Positions 10,108 to 21,498 of a stretch of DNA of 64,000 bases are shown here, piece after piece. Position 1 is the stretch's first letter, and each line of letters opens with the position of its first letter. The notes under the pieces are model-generated. The model had not been told where the DNA came from and made no database searches. It saw only the letters and a program-made list of their open reading frames with translations. Origin of the DNA: Xanthoparmelia taractica (lineage: Eukaryota; Ascomycota; Lecanoromycetes; Lecanorales; Parmeliaceae); NCBI GenBank assembly GCA_033085395.1, contig JANQBS010000218.1:1-64000 (forward strand). The letters are read 5' to 3'. Position numbers and translations under genes: made by a program.

Positions 10108-11903
10108 ATGCATCAATTCTATCAGTCTCATCAAATTCCCTTGGCTCGTCGAGCCACCGAGCCTGTTACTCTCGCTCCTACTGCTTCTATGATTGATCCA
10201 AATCTCGAAAGCCATCGCATGCAACAATCACAAATCAATGCTGCTTACGGAAGACCTCAGATCCCCAGTCCTCATATCATTCCGAATAGCTTCCACCCTA
10301 ATCACAGCGCTCCTACAGAGCGTAAATTGCCCCCAAGGGAGATTGACGACAACTCTATCGATGATGCTTATGTTCAATTCATCATGTACTGTAATCCCTC
10401 CATTCCCGCAAATGTTGATACCAGCGAATTGAAGAAAGGTTTTCGTACACCACCAAAGAGTGACGGAAAGACTTTCAGTCCGCACACCTTGTTTGGTCTG
10501 ATTTCTAGGCTGGAAGCCAAGGACATCAAGACTTGGACTCAGCTTGTGATAGAATTGGGCGTTGAGCCGCCAGATGCTGCCAAGAATCAGAGTTCCCAGA
10601 AGGTTCAGCAATATGCTGTCAGGCTAAAAGTACACTCCTTCACTTCCCATATCTATCGCATCTTGTCCCTGTCATCACATGCCACCGCTATTGTACGTAC
10701 TGATGTCGGTGCCGGCAGCGATGGCTTCGTGCTTTTCACGTCGATGCTTTCTTCAGTTACCTGCATAACAAGCCCACTCCGTATGTTGAAGAAAGACCCG
10801 CGACGGAGGAATCTCTGGCCGAAACAGTACGGGAAGGTATCCCGCCCGAAGAAGACCTCGCTGTGCGTGCTCTACTCCCTCAATGGAGACCTAAACGCGG
10901 CCGACGAAAAGCCGAGGACATCGAGGCTGAAGTCGAGGCAACTTCGGCGAACAAAAAACAGCATACTCGCGCCAGCAGCGCTGACTTCACAAGCATGTTT
11001 GACGAGCAGTACTCAGCAGCCCCAAGTAGCGAGCTACCTTGGAGCGCACAACCCCAGCAACATGATCCATGGGCAGCAGCTCAAGTAGCCATTGCACCCA
11101 AGACGCCCAGCACTGGGCAGACACCGAGTCAAACCCAACTCGGTGCTCAAAGCATGGGGCAGCATTCGCGATGGCGGTTCACCAGCAACGAAACCCCTTC
11201 CTCCCCATATGCCCAGTCTGCTATCACTCCCAGAAACTCATTTTCTGCGAACTTAGCTTTCGACGAACCAAGGTCCGCTCACCCTTCGACGAATTCAAGT
11301 AAATCGCCAAACAGGAATCGAAAAAGGCACGGCCCTGCTGTCTCTAGCGCATGGCCATCTACTAACAGCACAACCTCCGGCAAGCTACGAGGCAGACCTC
11401 CAAGCAATCGCTCTGTACAAGATGGGCCGTTCTCAACCTTTCCCGTCAACCCAAACGCGAAAGAAGCCCCTGCGATCGGCGTTGGTACACCAACCCATAC
11501 GAGTCCAAGCCCAAGCCGCGAGACCCCACCAAACACACAGCAAAGCCTTACAATGAATCAGCAGCCCCCTTTTGGCGATTTATCCCAGCCTCGGAAACCT
11601 AACAAATTGCAGCTTCAAGTGCCAGAGCATTCTGGCGGGCCTGTGCGGCTTGCGACGCCGCCCAGAGTGCTTATCAATGGTGAATGTAATCGACAAGCAT
11701 CTGCGACCCATGAACGGAGGTCATCCGCCGGACTCTTCAACGACTTGGATGAAGTATCCGAAGAAGACGGCGAGGACGATGGGAACGAAGAAGAAGGTAA
11801 CATAGATTGGAAGCGAAGAGCGCTGACATTGAAGAAGAAGCTATTGGAAAAGGAGGAAGAGTTGAGAACAGTGAAGCGAAGAGTCCTGGATGCTGTGATG
11901 TGA
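10108..11903 (+). CDS. abp2: ARS-binding protein 2 (Abp2) family protein
   Basis: This is a fungal DNA-binding protein of the Abp2 family, named for fission yeast ARS-binding protein 2, and probably nuclear. Two coding segments, 10108-10629 and 10719-11903, give 568 aa. The conserved block covers about residues 78-200: DDAYVQFIMYCNPS, then TPPKSDGKTFSPHTLFGLI and KTWTQLVIELGVEPPD. It continues across the intron as QQYAVRLK / RWLRAFHVDAFFSYLHNK, which fixes the splice junction. The rest is low-complexity Ser/Pro/Gln sequence. A very acidic stretch (EVSEEDGEDDGNEEEGN) precedes a C-terminal basic coiled coil (KKKLLEKEEELRTVKRRV). Family membership is from recognition of the block. The function in replication origins is known only for the yeast relative. 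Confidence 0.85.
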
Positions 11904-12816
11904 GAACGGCTGTTTGCAAATTCTACTCTGCCGCATTTGGCAGGAAAACCCTGGACGCAATATCGAAGCGTGCGACCTGCACAGGAAAATGTCCTGAGAA
12001 TCTTGGGCATCTGCAAAGTGGCTCCTTTCCAATATCAATCCGCCGTCTCCAATGGATAGGCATATAATAGTGCTTTTCCCTTCAGGAGTTAAACCAGCTT
12101 GACTTGAGTGGATGCGAGGAACATCAACCAATTTTTTTCGAAGTTCGTATAATTGCATGAGCTTGAACCCCCCCCCGAGTTGCGACTGACGAGGATCAAG
12201 TTCCAAAAGACCCAGAGAGCCGCAAGAGCTTGAGCTAGGCGAACAGATAGCGTAGATGTCCAGAGATGTAGCATTCTAAAAGAGTTACATTGCAAAAGGT
12301 CAAGTTTGACCGCGGTAGAGGAGCCAGGCCCAATAACTCCGAGAGCGGAATCCATCTGAGAAAAGGATTTTTTTTCTACTCAAAGTAGAGGAGGCCTACC
12401 GAAGCTGTTCCGACCAAGGGCAAGGAGCACAGACACGGAGAATGTGAGCATTTACGAGATTGGCTCCGAGCTGATGAGTGCGAGTACCCTTGAATCAATG
12501 CGGGCCAAGGGGAAGGATCTAAAGGTGGAGGGTATTGCAAGCGTGAGGCCCAAGATTAGGTGCACAAGGAGAGCTTTCAAGACTACCTCTAGGCTGCGAT
12601 GTAATTTTTTGGGGACAGGGCTATAAGTCTTGTGCACGTACTCCGTCAGGAACTGGTTCCTAGTGCAACCTTCATAGGCGGTCTCTGATTGGTCACTATA
12701 GTATCTGTCCATCCAACGTCTTCAGTGCGGCTTGCTTGACTTCAACCAGCTTTTGGCTCCGCTTTTCCGTCCCCACCTCGCAGGTCATACCAACATTGCC
12801 CTACTTGTAAGCTGTT
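11904..12816. other. Convergent intergenic region
   Basis: This lies between the 3' ends of abp2 (+) and ssl1 (-). It contains a C10 run near 12167-12176 and a T run near 12369. An 86-codon minus-strand frame (12452-12712) has no recognisable similarity or splice partners and is not called. Confidence 0.4.
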
Positions 12817-14362
12817 TCACGTGTCATTTCCCTCAACGAAGACTCCTGTCTCATCGCCTCCCTTCCCAGTCCCAGCATTCAGCAGTCCTTCCCGGCTTTG
12901 ACATCCAGGACAGTTATGTACAACCTCATGGGCAAATACGTCGCACTCAATACAGAAAAAACTCTCACATGTCTCGCATTCATAGCGTCCAGACTCCGAT
13001 ACCCCATCTTTATTCGCATTACAAGTATGCGCAGCTTTCAAAGGGTGACTTGGGCTTTGCGAAGTAGTAAGTAACATCCGATCATGATTCTGGCCACTAG
13101 GGGTACTCTGGCGCCGTAGTGACGTACTTCGTTCAGGGAATGGTGTCTGGCAGCCAAAGCAGACTTTTTGACCCGAACCGCTTGCGCGCGACCAGCTGAC
13201 TTCCCGCCAATTGTGTAACGGAAACAAGTGATGGTAGCTGCGCGCTAGATGCGTACTCAAAATGAGGGTGAGGCCGCATGCTGGACATTGTGTTGGTAGC
13301 GAGCAGACTTTACTGCTGCAGCGAGAACAAAGATACCCGCCGCGTGTAGGTCGTGAATGACATGCACACAGTGTAGGACTTGGGTCCACGATCCGGCTCG
13401 GAAAGCCCATCATGAGGAGACTGCTGTTGACCCCAGCGTCCTCAGCGGCGGATTGGGGCGTAGTTGGAGGCGTGGTTGCCCGCATGAGCAGGTCCCGATA
13501 ATGGGTTTCATTGAGAGCGACGTTGTAAGTTTGGCTTGGAGGTACTGTAGGATTAGTGCGGGTGACCAGAGTAAGGCAGATGGCCACTTGGGCGGCAAGA
13601 CCGATGATTGTGACAGTTATGTGGGAGGAGACGAGAGCGGAGATTGTGGCATGTATATCGCTCGGGTCGGAGGAGAGAAGGGAGCCAAAGAGGATCAAAA
13701 TCTCGCGGGTTGTATGTGTAGGCGCATGAAAGAGAGCGGCACGAGCCATATTGAGAGCATTCTGAAGAGAAGGCTGGCCTTTTGGTTCCTGCTCATATAA
13801 TTTCTGGATATTGGAGATATGGTCGTTTGGATTACCTGAAAGGGGTGAGATTGTGAGGGCAAGGCCATCGCGCGTGCCTATTATCCCGAGCTGAGAGATG
13901 GGATTTTGCTCGAAGAATTCGGTGATGAAGGCTTTTGTGTAGCGAAGAGTGAGCAGGTATCGGGTTGGGCGCAGGTCTTTCTCGGACATGGCAGTTGAAA
14001 GGTCGAGAACGAGGAGTAGATGGCGGATGATGCCCCTCTGAAGGGGGGTGGTGTCCTTCAGTAGTCTATATGCTCTCCCATAATCAGCCATCTAGCTCTT
14101 CTGGCGTTGAATAGCAGTCAATTTCACCCTTTGCCTCTCACCTCTTCCTCTTGCCTGCCTCAAGAAGTCCATCAACCGTGGAGCTGATTGTGCCATCCGC
14201 GCCTTCCACGACGTTCTCCCACGTGCGGGTCACCTCCCATCCTGCTCCTCGACCGCCCTGTCCGGTCGCTCTCGAGCCCGCCCCAGCACCCCGGGTGACT
14301 TGATGGGCTTCTACCTCGTCGTCAGAGATGTCCTGCACATACTCTCCATCAGATTCAGACAT
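12817..14362 (-). CDS. ssl1: TFIIH core subunit Ssl1 (p44)
   Basis: This is a core subunit of general transcription/repair factor TFIIH that activates the XPD/Rad3 helicase in promoter opening and nucleotide excision repair. Coding segments 14362-14142 and 14065-12817 give 489 aa. The first exon starts MSESDGEYVQDISDDE and ends in GLLEAGKRKR; it joins LLKDTTPLQRGIIRHLLLVL, the standard Ssl1 junction. A von Willebrand A-type domain covers about residues 88-250 (LVLDLSTAM start). A C4 zinc finger follows (CACHSRP..CSRC..CPACGL, about 306-338). The C-terminal Cys-rich RING-like domain ends CDVFAHEVVHNCPGC. The upstream in-frame ATGs at the 14602 end are not used, because family members begin at the acidic MSxSD segment. 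Confidence 0.95.
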
Positions 14363-14894
14363 GACGATGACGAGGAGAGGAGGTGGATGTGGATATCGTG
14401 GCAAGGCTGCGTTGACCATACACCATAGGATCTGGCCGTGTTCGTAGATTGGAATAAAGATGATCTGATGCTTAAGTACCTTAGTAAGGAGAGAGCCGAA
14501 TTTCTCGCCAAGACCATTAGATGGACAACAGAAACTGAGGGTTTTCAATTTCAGAGGGTTTTTGGTTTCAAAGCATTTTGGTCTTGCTGTTCTCCTGATC
14601 AATCAATCGCACATGAGCAGGTTACTGTGGCTGATTAACGTGTATGTAATTTATGTACAACTTCCATTTCCACCACCAGCATTATTACACCTGGTATACC
14701 TCCATCACTCTCTTTGCCAGCACACCGCTAGAGTCCCGCTTGGTACAGATGCACAGCCTGGCATTTCCAAGATTATGCAGCGACTTGTTTCTTATGTTTG
14801 CACACACCAAGGATACGCAAGATACTCATGATAACTAATGCGCTAAAGTGACATGAATCAACACATAAGAAAGAAGATCTCGGCAGTCGTGCCA
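14363..14894. other. ssl1 promoter and chs7-like 3' region
   Basis: Both neighbours are on the minus strand. The stretch holds the ssl1 5' flank and the 3' flank of the next gene. No gene or RNA is seen. Confidence 0.4.
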
Positions 14895-16149
14895 TTATGT
14901 ATACGTGCTCTCTCCCGATGTCGGCATAGGCCAGTCGTCTTCCGTTATACTTGACCAGAAGACCCATATCATGACGACGGATAAAAGCGTGAAAAATGTT
15001 TCAAAGAGGGCGCCGTCGATCTTGCCATGGGTTCCATGACAAATGTGGGTGCTGATAACGTATTGGAATATTTGGCCGATGGCAAACAACAGTGCCGCCG
15101 CCATAAGATAGACTAAATTTGATGTAAGTAAACCACATGCTTCATCTTGATGGAAGACCACAAACGCATAGGCTTTTTCTCCCCAAGAACTCTTAGAACA
15201 AGGACTGTCTCTAGCAAGAAGAACCCCGCCAAGCATATCAGGGGCCATAACTGATAGAGCACGTAAAGGGCAATGTTTCGATTGGGTGGTGAGAGACTGG
15301 GCACGAAAGCGTGGGTGTAGCTGAAAGCGGTGTCGAGAGCTATGTAACCGGTACCGACGAAGAATGCGATTCCGGACAACAGTATCAATCCCAGAGATAG
15401 GGGTGTGCCGTCATCTAGAATTTGGAAGCCGACAATACCATTCAGGAGTAGAACCCATAAAGTTGCAACTATTGAACCGAGATGGACAGCAGTAAAACCC
15501 TATAACTGTTAACATAGTCGAAACGCACCGCTGGAGGAGAACAGAGCCGTACGAGCCTGACTTTACGTTCCAAGGGGAAACCGCCCACTGTGAAGATCTC
15601 GCATATCTCCACAATTATGTATCCAATGAGGAAGAGTTGGAACTCTCTGTCCATTGTCAGCAGCGGGCGGACCTTAACAGGATGCACCACACCTTCGGCC
15701 TACTGCAGCTTGCTTCCTGTCTGCTCTCCATAGAAGAACGGCGGTCACTAAGATTGCTAGCCCACAAAGCAGGATCGACCCTCGGGAATGTAAGCATTGA
15801 TGACCTATCCGTGCTTTACAGTATGCTCACTTACCTAGATTCGATAAGTGTCGACCATGGCCAAGTGTTATGCCTGTCAAATCGCATCCCCCATTGCCAT
15901 ATCCTCCTAACTGACTAGCGGTGCCATTTCGTCTCGGCGAGTCACTGAACAGCTGTTTGTCTAAATTAGCATGCTAGTCGATGGCAAGATGGAACCTGTA
16001 TGGTGTCATTCCAGAGTATTGGACTGAACGCACGTTGCATATTGGGAGATTGGAGTCTCGGCAGAAGTCCTGCGCGCGTTAGCTACTCGAACGTGAGGAT
16101 CTTGCGGTCCGCATCGTACGTGAAAGTTGCCGAATTGCGTGGAGCCCAT
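14895..16149 (-). CDS. Chs7-type chitin synthase export chaperone
   Basis: Chs7 family proteins are multi-spanning ER membrane proteins needed for export of class IV (Chs3-type) chitin synthase. Hand splicing gives seven coding segments: 16149-16120, 16069-16030, 15960-15835, 15780-15693, 15646-15553, 15499-15166 and 15112-14895 (309 aa, close to family length). The N-terminus reads MGSTQFGNFH/DFCRDSNLPIC, as in Chs7. Later come AAVGRR/EFQLFLIG, TAVHLGSIVATLWVLLLNG, DDGTPLSLGLILLSG and IGQIFQYVISTHICHG..DG. About seven hydrophobic segments are visible. The donor of the second intron is uncertain: the phase requires GTTCAG at 16029, while a nicer GTGCGT at 16033 breaks the frame. The residues around GHGRHLSNLG are divergent from CYxR-type sequences, so this may be a diverged paralogue. 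Confidence 0.85.
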
Positions 16150-18437
16150 AGTAAGGTCGTTGTAGGTTGCGTGCTGTCCACTTCACCGACCCCCTTCTCC
16201 CATAGATGGTCGCCACCGAATGACGACAGTCGCTTAGAGGCGCAGGTAGTAACCTTATCCTGTTTGAAAGATTTGACGTCGCACTGGAGGAGCCAATGGC
16301 TGAGGTCGGCTTGTCGCTGCAGGACCGAGTTGTTAGTGGCCTGTTTCTAAAAACAAGAAAGGAGCGACGCGCGAGATCGGCAGGGCTGCGGGACGGTGAC
16401 GGAGCCTCTACGCCTCTGAGGAGCAGCACTTCCAGAAAAGGTTCGAGGGGTCGGGAGGGATGAGGAGAGAGAAGTGCTGCAGTTGATGACGAGGAGGTCC
16501 GATGTCAATGTGGGTCGAATAAGAGGTGAGAGAGATTAGGAAATGTCTGGCATACAGGGGAAATTGCTTTGCGGGAAAGGAAATGAGATGAAGATTGGTC
16601 TAAACGGCGCGACTGGGAGTGGCTGGTGAGGCAATGACGCCACGGGCAATACCACAACCTACAATCTAGCGGTCGGAGGTTACTTTACTTCAGGGGGATG
16701 CTTCTATACCTCAGCCAATGTCATGTTTAGCGCATGTAATAATACACTTAGTATGGCCAGACATACACAGACAAAAGTCTATGTTTCTTCAGGGTGTTCA
16801 CAACATGCATATATAAGACTCCTAGTTAGTAACCATCTATTCTGATCTAGGACACGGTGGGTTCGTGTGTTACGAATCACGTATAATCCATATTCCAACG
16901 CATCATATTTTCCGTTGACCTACAGATTCTCTACATCTTCCTAAATCCACCGTGGACTGAAGGGTCTCGTATGAGATAGGAGAGTCGTTGTTATCGTGGT
17001 GGTGGACTACCGCTCGTTAGAGGCTAAGTCAATGTTGTTGTTATAGAACTAACACAGTACAGAGCGGACGCTGAGTGCTTGGTGAAGAGTGAGCTTGGGG
17101 GAGGAGAAGCATTGATTGATGGGTCCCATCAAAAGAGTGACTGAGATCGCGCTCTGGAGTCCTAGACCCTGTTAGTGATTGCGAAGAAGACAGCAGAACC
17201 TGTATATGTTGCGGGATTCATCTATTGAACAGCAGTATGGCCCAGTCTCACCAGTGTACGCCCAAAGGGTAGCTAAAAGTATCATAGAGATAATGGTCTG
17301 AGACGGTCTGTGTTTCAACGTTGACCTTGCCTTCCTATGCGAGGTTGATTTTCATGCGTTTACACTATGCTCTTGAACGTCGAAGGGTCCTCATATGGAA
17401 GCGTTACAACGGCCTTGCCGAATTATCCATTGTTTGCTTTTTGACCATCATCATTATGAGTAGATCGCAAAATCAAGCCTAATACCGCTTGCACGACCTG
17501 ATAGTAGGCTCGCCACCATCACTCGTCGGAACAGAGGATTTAACAGGCCCCAAGGAGCTATTCCCTGGAGGCTCTTGACGTGGGTTGATCCTCTCAATAA
17601 TGTTCGTGAAGCATGGGCTCGCCGCTCTGATGAATAGACGCAAAATTAAATCATGAAACGAGGGAAAAGATGGAATACTGCATTTGTTCATGTTTATTTT
17701 CAAGACTCGTCAGCCACAGCCCTTCCAGGGTACCTGTTTACAAGTGTTTTGTCAAAAGAACCCCCGCCCGTTGCCCGTAGAATGGTGTTGGGTATTCATT
17801 ACGAAGTATTCTCACTTCAGTTTGAGTAACGCGATCTTAACCCTATCTTTCTTTCGAAATAAAGGGTCCCTGTAGAGGTAACCTACTCGGTATGCTTAGG
17901 TTCATCTATCAAACGTGATTGCTTAATTACCCTAATCGACGAACCCCCCCAAAACTGCTCCTATCATCCTAATCCTTACACTGACAGATGTGATCTGGAC
18001 AGTCCGCCTTCCCCTTGAGATTCGTTTTCACCAGAGAAAAAGCAAACAGGTCGAGAATATCTCCGCCGCAGGGACGTGTTGTGCATGACACTAAGAGAAA
18101 AGCGAGCACCGTCGCATCGTTACCGTGGCTTCTGACTTACTAAGACGGTTACTTAGGAACTACCACCCTTATTCGCCCAACGACAGCATATTCTTCACCA
18201 GGTCTTGTGACAAAACGATTCGTCTCTGTTCCCGCTCCAAAATAAAAAAAAGACAAAAGAATATTGAAAAAAAACCAACATAAAGGCACCTGCAGCTTGT
18301 CCAATGTGATCTACGCCTATCGTGATCTTATTTGCTTAGCAGAGAGCACGACCCACAACCCCATTCCAGGAGCCTCCCCCGCGTCCCACATCTTATTTCT
18401 CCTAGGACCAAATTGTTTCAACTAATCAGACGGGCTA
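16150..18437. other. Divergent 2.3 kb promoter region
   Basis: This separates the minus-strand chs7-like gene from the plus-strand transporter. Several 60-116-codon frames exist on both strands but none has recognisable similarity, a consistent splice pattern or codon bias. A-rich runs at about 18241-18276 lie ~170 bp upstream of the transporter ATG and look like a fungal core promoter/leader. Confidence 0.45.
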
Positions 18438-20808
18438 TTGCCCTCAACAACCGTCACAATTCCTTCCTCAAAGCCTCACGACTCTGCCAGTATTCCTCTC
18501 CGTACCCTAGCATCTCCCTTATTGCCAAGAGAGGAGGACTCCGCCGCATTGCTCCACGAAAAGAAGGGCAACCGGCGCTCCTCCGATTCTGCGGGCTCCG
18601 ACTTTTCACTCTGGAGTAACACAGACGACCTTGCGGAACAACTCGCTAGCGAAGAGGACCCGTTACGCATACGTCTACGAGAGTCGCTAGACAACCAGGG
18701 CTTCAGCAGGTCCAATTTAAGTCCCCTACATCGGCGGCCCAAGCACGTTCATTACTTGCAAAATACCCATCTGGAGCATAAGACTACCAATCCTGGAGTC
18801 AGTAAAGAGGCTATTGAGATACCGAACCCTCCGGCGAGGCAGATCGGACGCGCAGAGAAAGCCCTCGCCATCATCATGACGGGGGATCCACAGAGAAGTC
18901 AGATGCATGGCTTGACAGGAAAGCCGTTGCTGTATGTTTTATGGTTGTTCCATAGGCTTAAATCAATGTTGACTTGCAGCAGATACTTTACTAGCGTATT
19001 TGTATCCGTGGGGGTATTTCTGTTCGGCTACGATCAGGGCGTGATGTCTGGGATAATAACGTAGGACGACGGGCCCCGCTTCCAATGGAGTCTTTGGACT
19101 AATTGATGCCAACGCGCAGTGGTTCGTACTTCAAAGATTATTTCAATCAGCCCACAAGAGCCGAAATTGGGACCATGGTAGCCATTCTCGAGGTCGGCGC
19201 ATTCATTGCATCTCTTTCCGTGGGAAGGATAGGAGACATGATTGGCCGTCGGAGAACCATACTGTTTGGCTCAATGATATTTTTTGTGGGTGGAGCTTTC
19301 CAGACATTTGCAAACGGCATGCCAATGATGATTTTGGGAAGAATCATTGCTGGTCTTGGAGTGGGGGCCTTGTCAACGATCGTGCCCGTCTATCAATCTG
19401 AGATTTCCCCTCCGCACAACAGGGGGAAGCTTGCCTGCATCGAATTCACCGGAAATATAAGCGGGTATGCTGCTAGCGTGTGGGTGGACTATTTCTGTAG
19501 CTTTATACCGAGTGATTATGCATGGCGAATTCCGCTACTGCTTCAGTGTTTCATGGGTCTCCTCCTCGGTCTCGGAAGTCTGATCATCTGCGAGTCGCCA
19601 AGGTCAGTGATCCTTCAGGCTACAGGTTCTGACGTGTAATTGACCAACTCCGTGTAGGTGGCTGTTGGATAATGATCACGATGAAGAGGGGATTGTGGTG
19701 ATTGCTAACTTGTACGGTGGGGGAGACATTCATAACGACAAGGCTCGGCAAGAATATCGGGAGATCAAAATGAACGTTCTCCTTCAGCGACAGGAAGGGG
19801 AAAGGTCGTACTATGAGATGTTCAGGAAATATTACAAGCGGCTCTTTATCGCCATGTCTGCACAGGCCTTGGCACAGCTGAACGGCATCAACGTCATCTC
19901 TTACTACGCACCTCTCGTATTCGAGTCGGCCGGATGGGTCGGCCGTGATGCTATCCTTATGACTGGGATCAACGGCATTACCTACCTACTCTCAACTGTT
20001 CCTCCATGGTACCTAGTGGATAGATGGGGTCGACGCTTGATCCTTCTTTCTGGAGCAATTGCCATGATCGTCTCGCTTTCCGCCATATCATACTTCATTT
20101 TCATCGATATACACTACACCCCTGTTTTAACGGTCATCTTCGTCATGATCTACAACGCCGCGTTCGGTGCCTCCTGGGGCCCCATACCGTGGCTCTACCC
20201 CCCGGAGATTTTACCACTAAGCATCAGAGCCAAAGGAGCAAGTCTGAGTACCGCAGCCAATTGGGCATGCAATTGGATCGTGGGAGAGATGACGCCAGTC
20301 TTACAAGGATGGATCAAATGGCGGTTGTATCTTGTGCATGCTTTTTTCTGCGCTGTCAGTTTTGTCCTCGGTATGGTGTCTCCGTTCCTAAGACCGTCAT
20401 CTCCAGCTGTGCGCTTTTTGACTTTGCGTAGTGTACTTCCTCTATCCTGAGACCGCCAACGTACGACTCGAAGATATGGATCAACTCTTCGGCGACGCTA
20501 CCACGGCGATGCCGACTCCTGCTCAGCACGCAGAGGTTGAATCCCTAATGAGTAGCAACAGATCCCCTGTGCCATCGCTTGACATTAGGCGTGGTGGGCC
20601 CGGTAATTTTACCGCGGATAATGCCATTCCAGGTCTTGACATTAACCCTCCATCCGCGCCTAGGGAGAACGGCAAGCCTCAGCTTCCGTCGGACCCGCCG
20701 ACAAGTAGTGAAGGGCTCGGAGGGTGGATATCGAGAATGGTACAAAGGACAAAAAGTGAAGGTAAAGGTGGAGGCGACTATGGTCGCCTGGGGCAAGATG
20801 ATGACTGA
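18438..20808 (+). CDS. MFS sugar transporter with long N-terminal cytosolic extension
   Basis: This is a plasma-membrane proton/sugar symporter or facilitator of the major facilitator superfamily, sugar porter branch. Five coding segments, 18438-18931, 18980-19060, 19120-19602, 19658-20370 and 20432-20808, give 715 aa. Sugar-porter marks are GVFLFGYDQGVMSGIIT in TM1, GRIGDMIGRRR in loop 2-3, QALAQLNGINVISYYAP in TM7, VDRWGRR in loop 8-9 and YPETANVRLEDMDQLFGD after TM12. About 165 residues precede TM1 (acidic and Ser-rich), much longer than in most sugar porters. The C-terminal tail of over 100 residues is Pro/Gly-rich. Substrate cannot be told from sequence. The first intron (48 bp) is in frame and stop-free but interrupts the expected LL/RYFTS junction. 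Confidence 0.9.
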
Positions 20809-21498
20809 CCTTAATGGCGTTTTACTTCAATTTGCTTGGCCCAATAGGAACGGACAATATAGAGGATTTCGCTTGGGTGGGAGTTTTGGGGTGAAACAAC
20901 GAGTCCCAGTGCCAGTCTCAATCATATTAACTTATGACCTGTTGAGCGGGATTTTGTATTTTGCAGTGTTCTATCTTAGCAGTTGGCATGGAACATTGAA
21001 GATCAGGCCTCTGGGGGCGTGACTATTACTCAATAGCCCATTGCGGCCAGCGGTCATAAGGAGCTCAAACGGTGATTCAAGGGCGAGCGATTTTGATGAT
21101 CTGTGACTCGTGTCGCTGATGGAAGAGTGGTCTGTTTTGCTTTGCTCCGGATTTTACCCATGTGCTAGCGCTCAGGGCAAAAGTACCTCAGAGTTAGCCT
21201 TAAATCGCTTTACGGCGTGGGCGAGCCTCATACTTGGGAATTGTGAAACGACACGTTACAACTCTCGGCTTCAAAATTTCTCTCTTCTCTGATAGAAGCT
21301 AGGAATTAGAAGGTTGCTATACCCCAGCGTTATGACAACATAACGTCTCCCACAATAGAATACTTCTACACTCCTTTTCCTCAGCTACCCTTTCTCCCCC
21401 TTGCCTTCGATAGTTCTACCTACCCCAGAGCTGTAATCGCCATACTGGCCGTTTCCCAACGCTTGATTACAGCAGCGGTTTCCGCTATTCACCGCAGA
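20809..21498. other. Intergenic, pmt2 promoter
   Basis: This lies between tandem plus-strand genes. Pyrimidine-rich DNA near 21361-21425 (CTCCTTTTCCTCAGC..) precedes the pmt2 start and is typical of fungal housekeeping promoters. Nothing else is recognised. Confidence 0.4.

Noticed and set aside
12452..12712. 86-codon minus-strand frame as a gene
   Set aside because: It lies in a convergent 3' region, has no similarity I know, and extends no further by splicing.
14138..14602. Use of the upstream ATG at 14602 as the ssl1 start
   Set aside because: It would add ~80 residues absent from the family, whereas the in-frame ATG at 14362 gives the standard acidic Ssl1 N-terminus.
16000..16429. 116-codon frames on both strands near 16000-16430 as separate genes
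   Set aside because: The minus frame overlaps the chs7-like first exons in the wrong phase, and the plus frame is antisense to them; neither has similarity.
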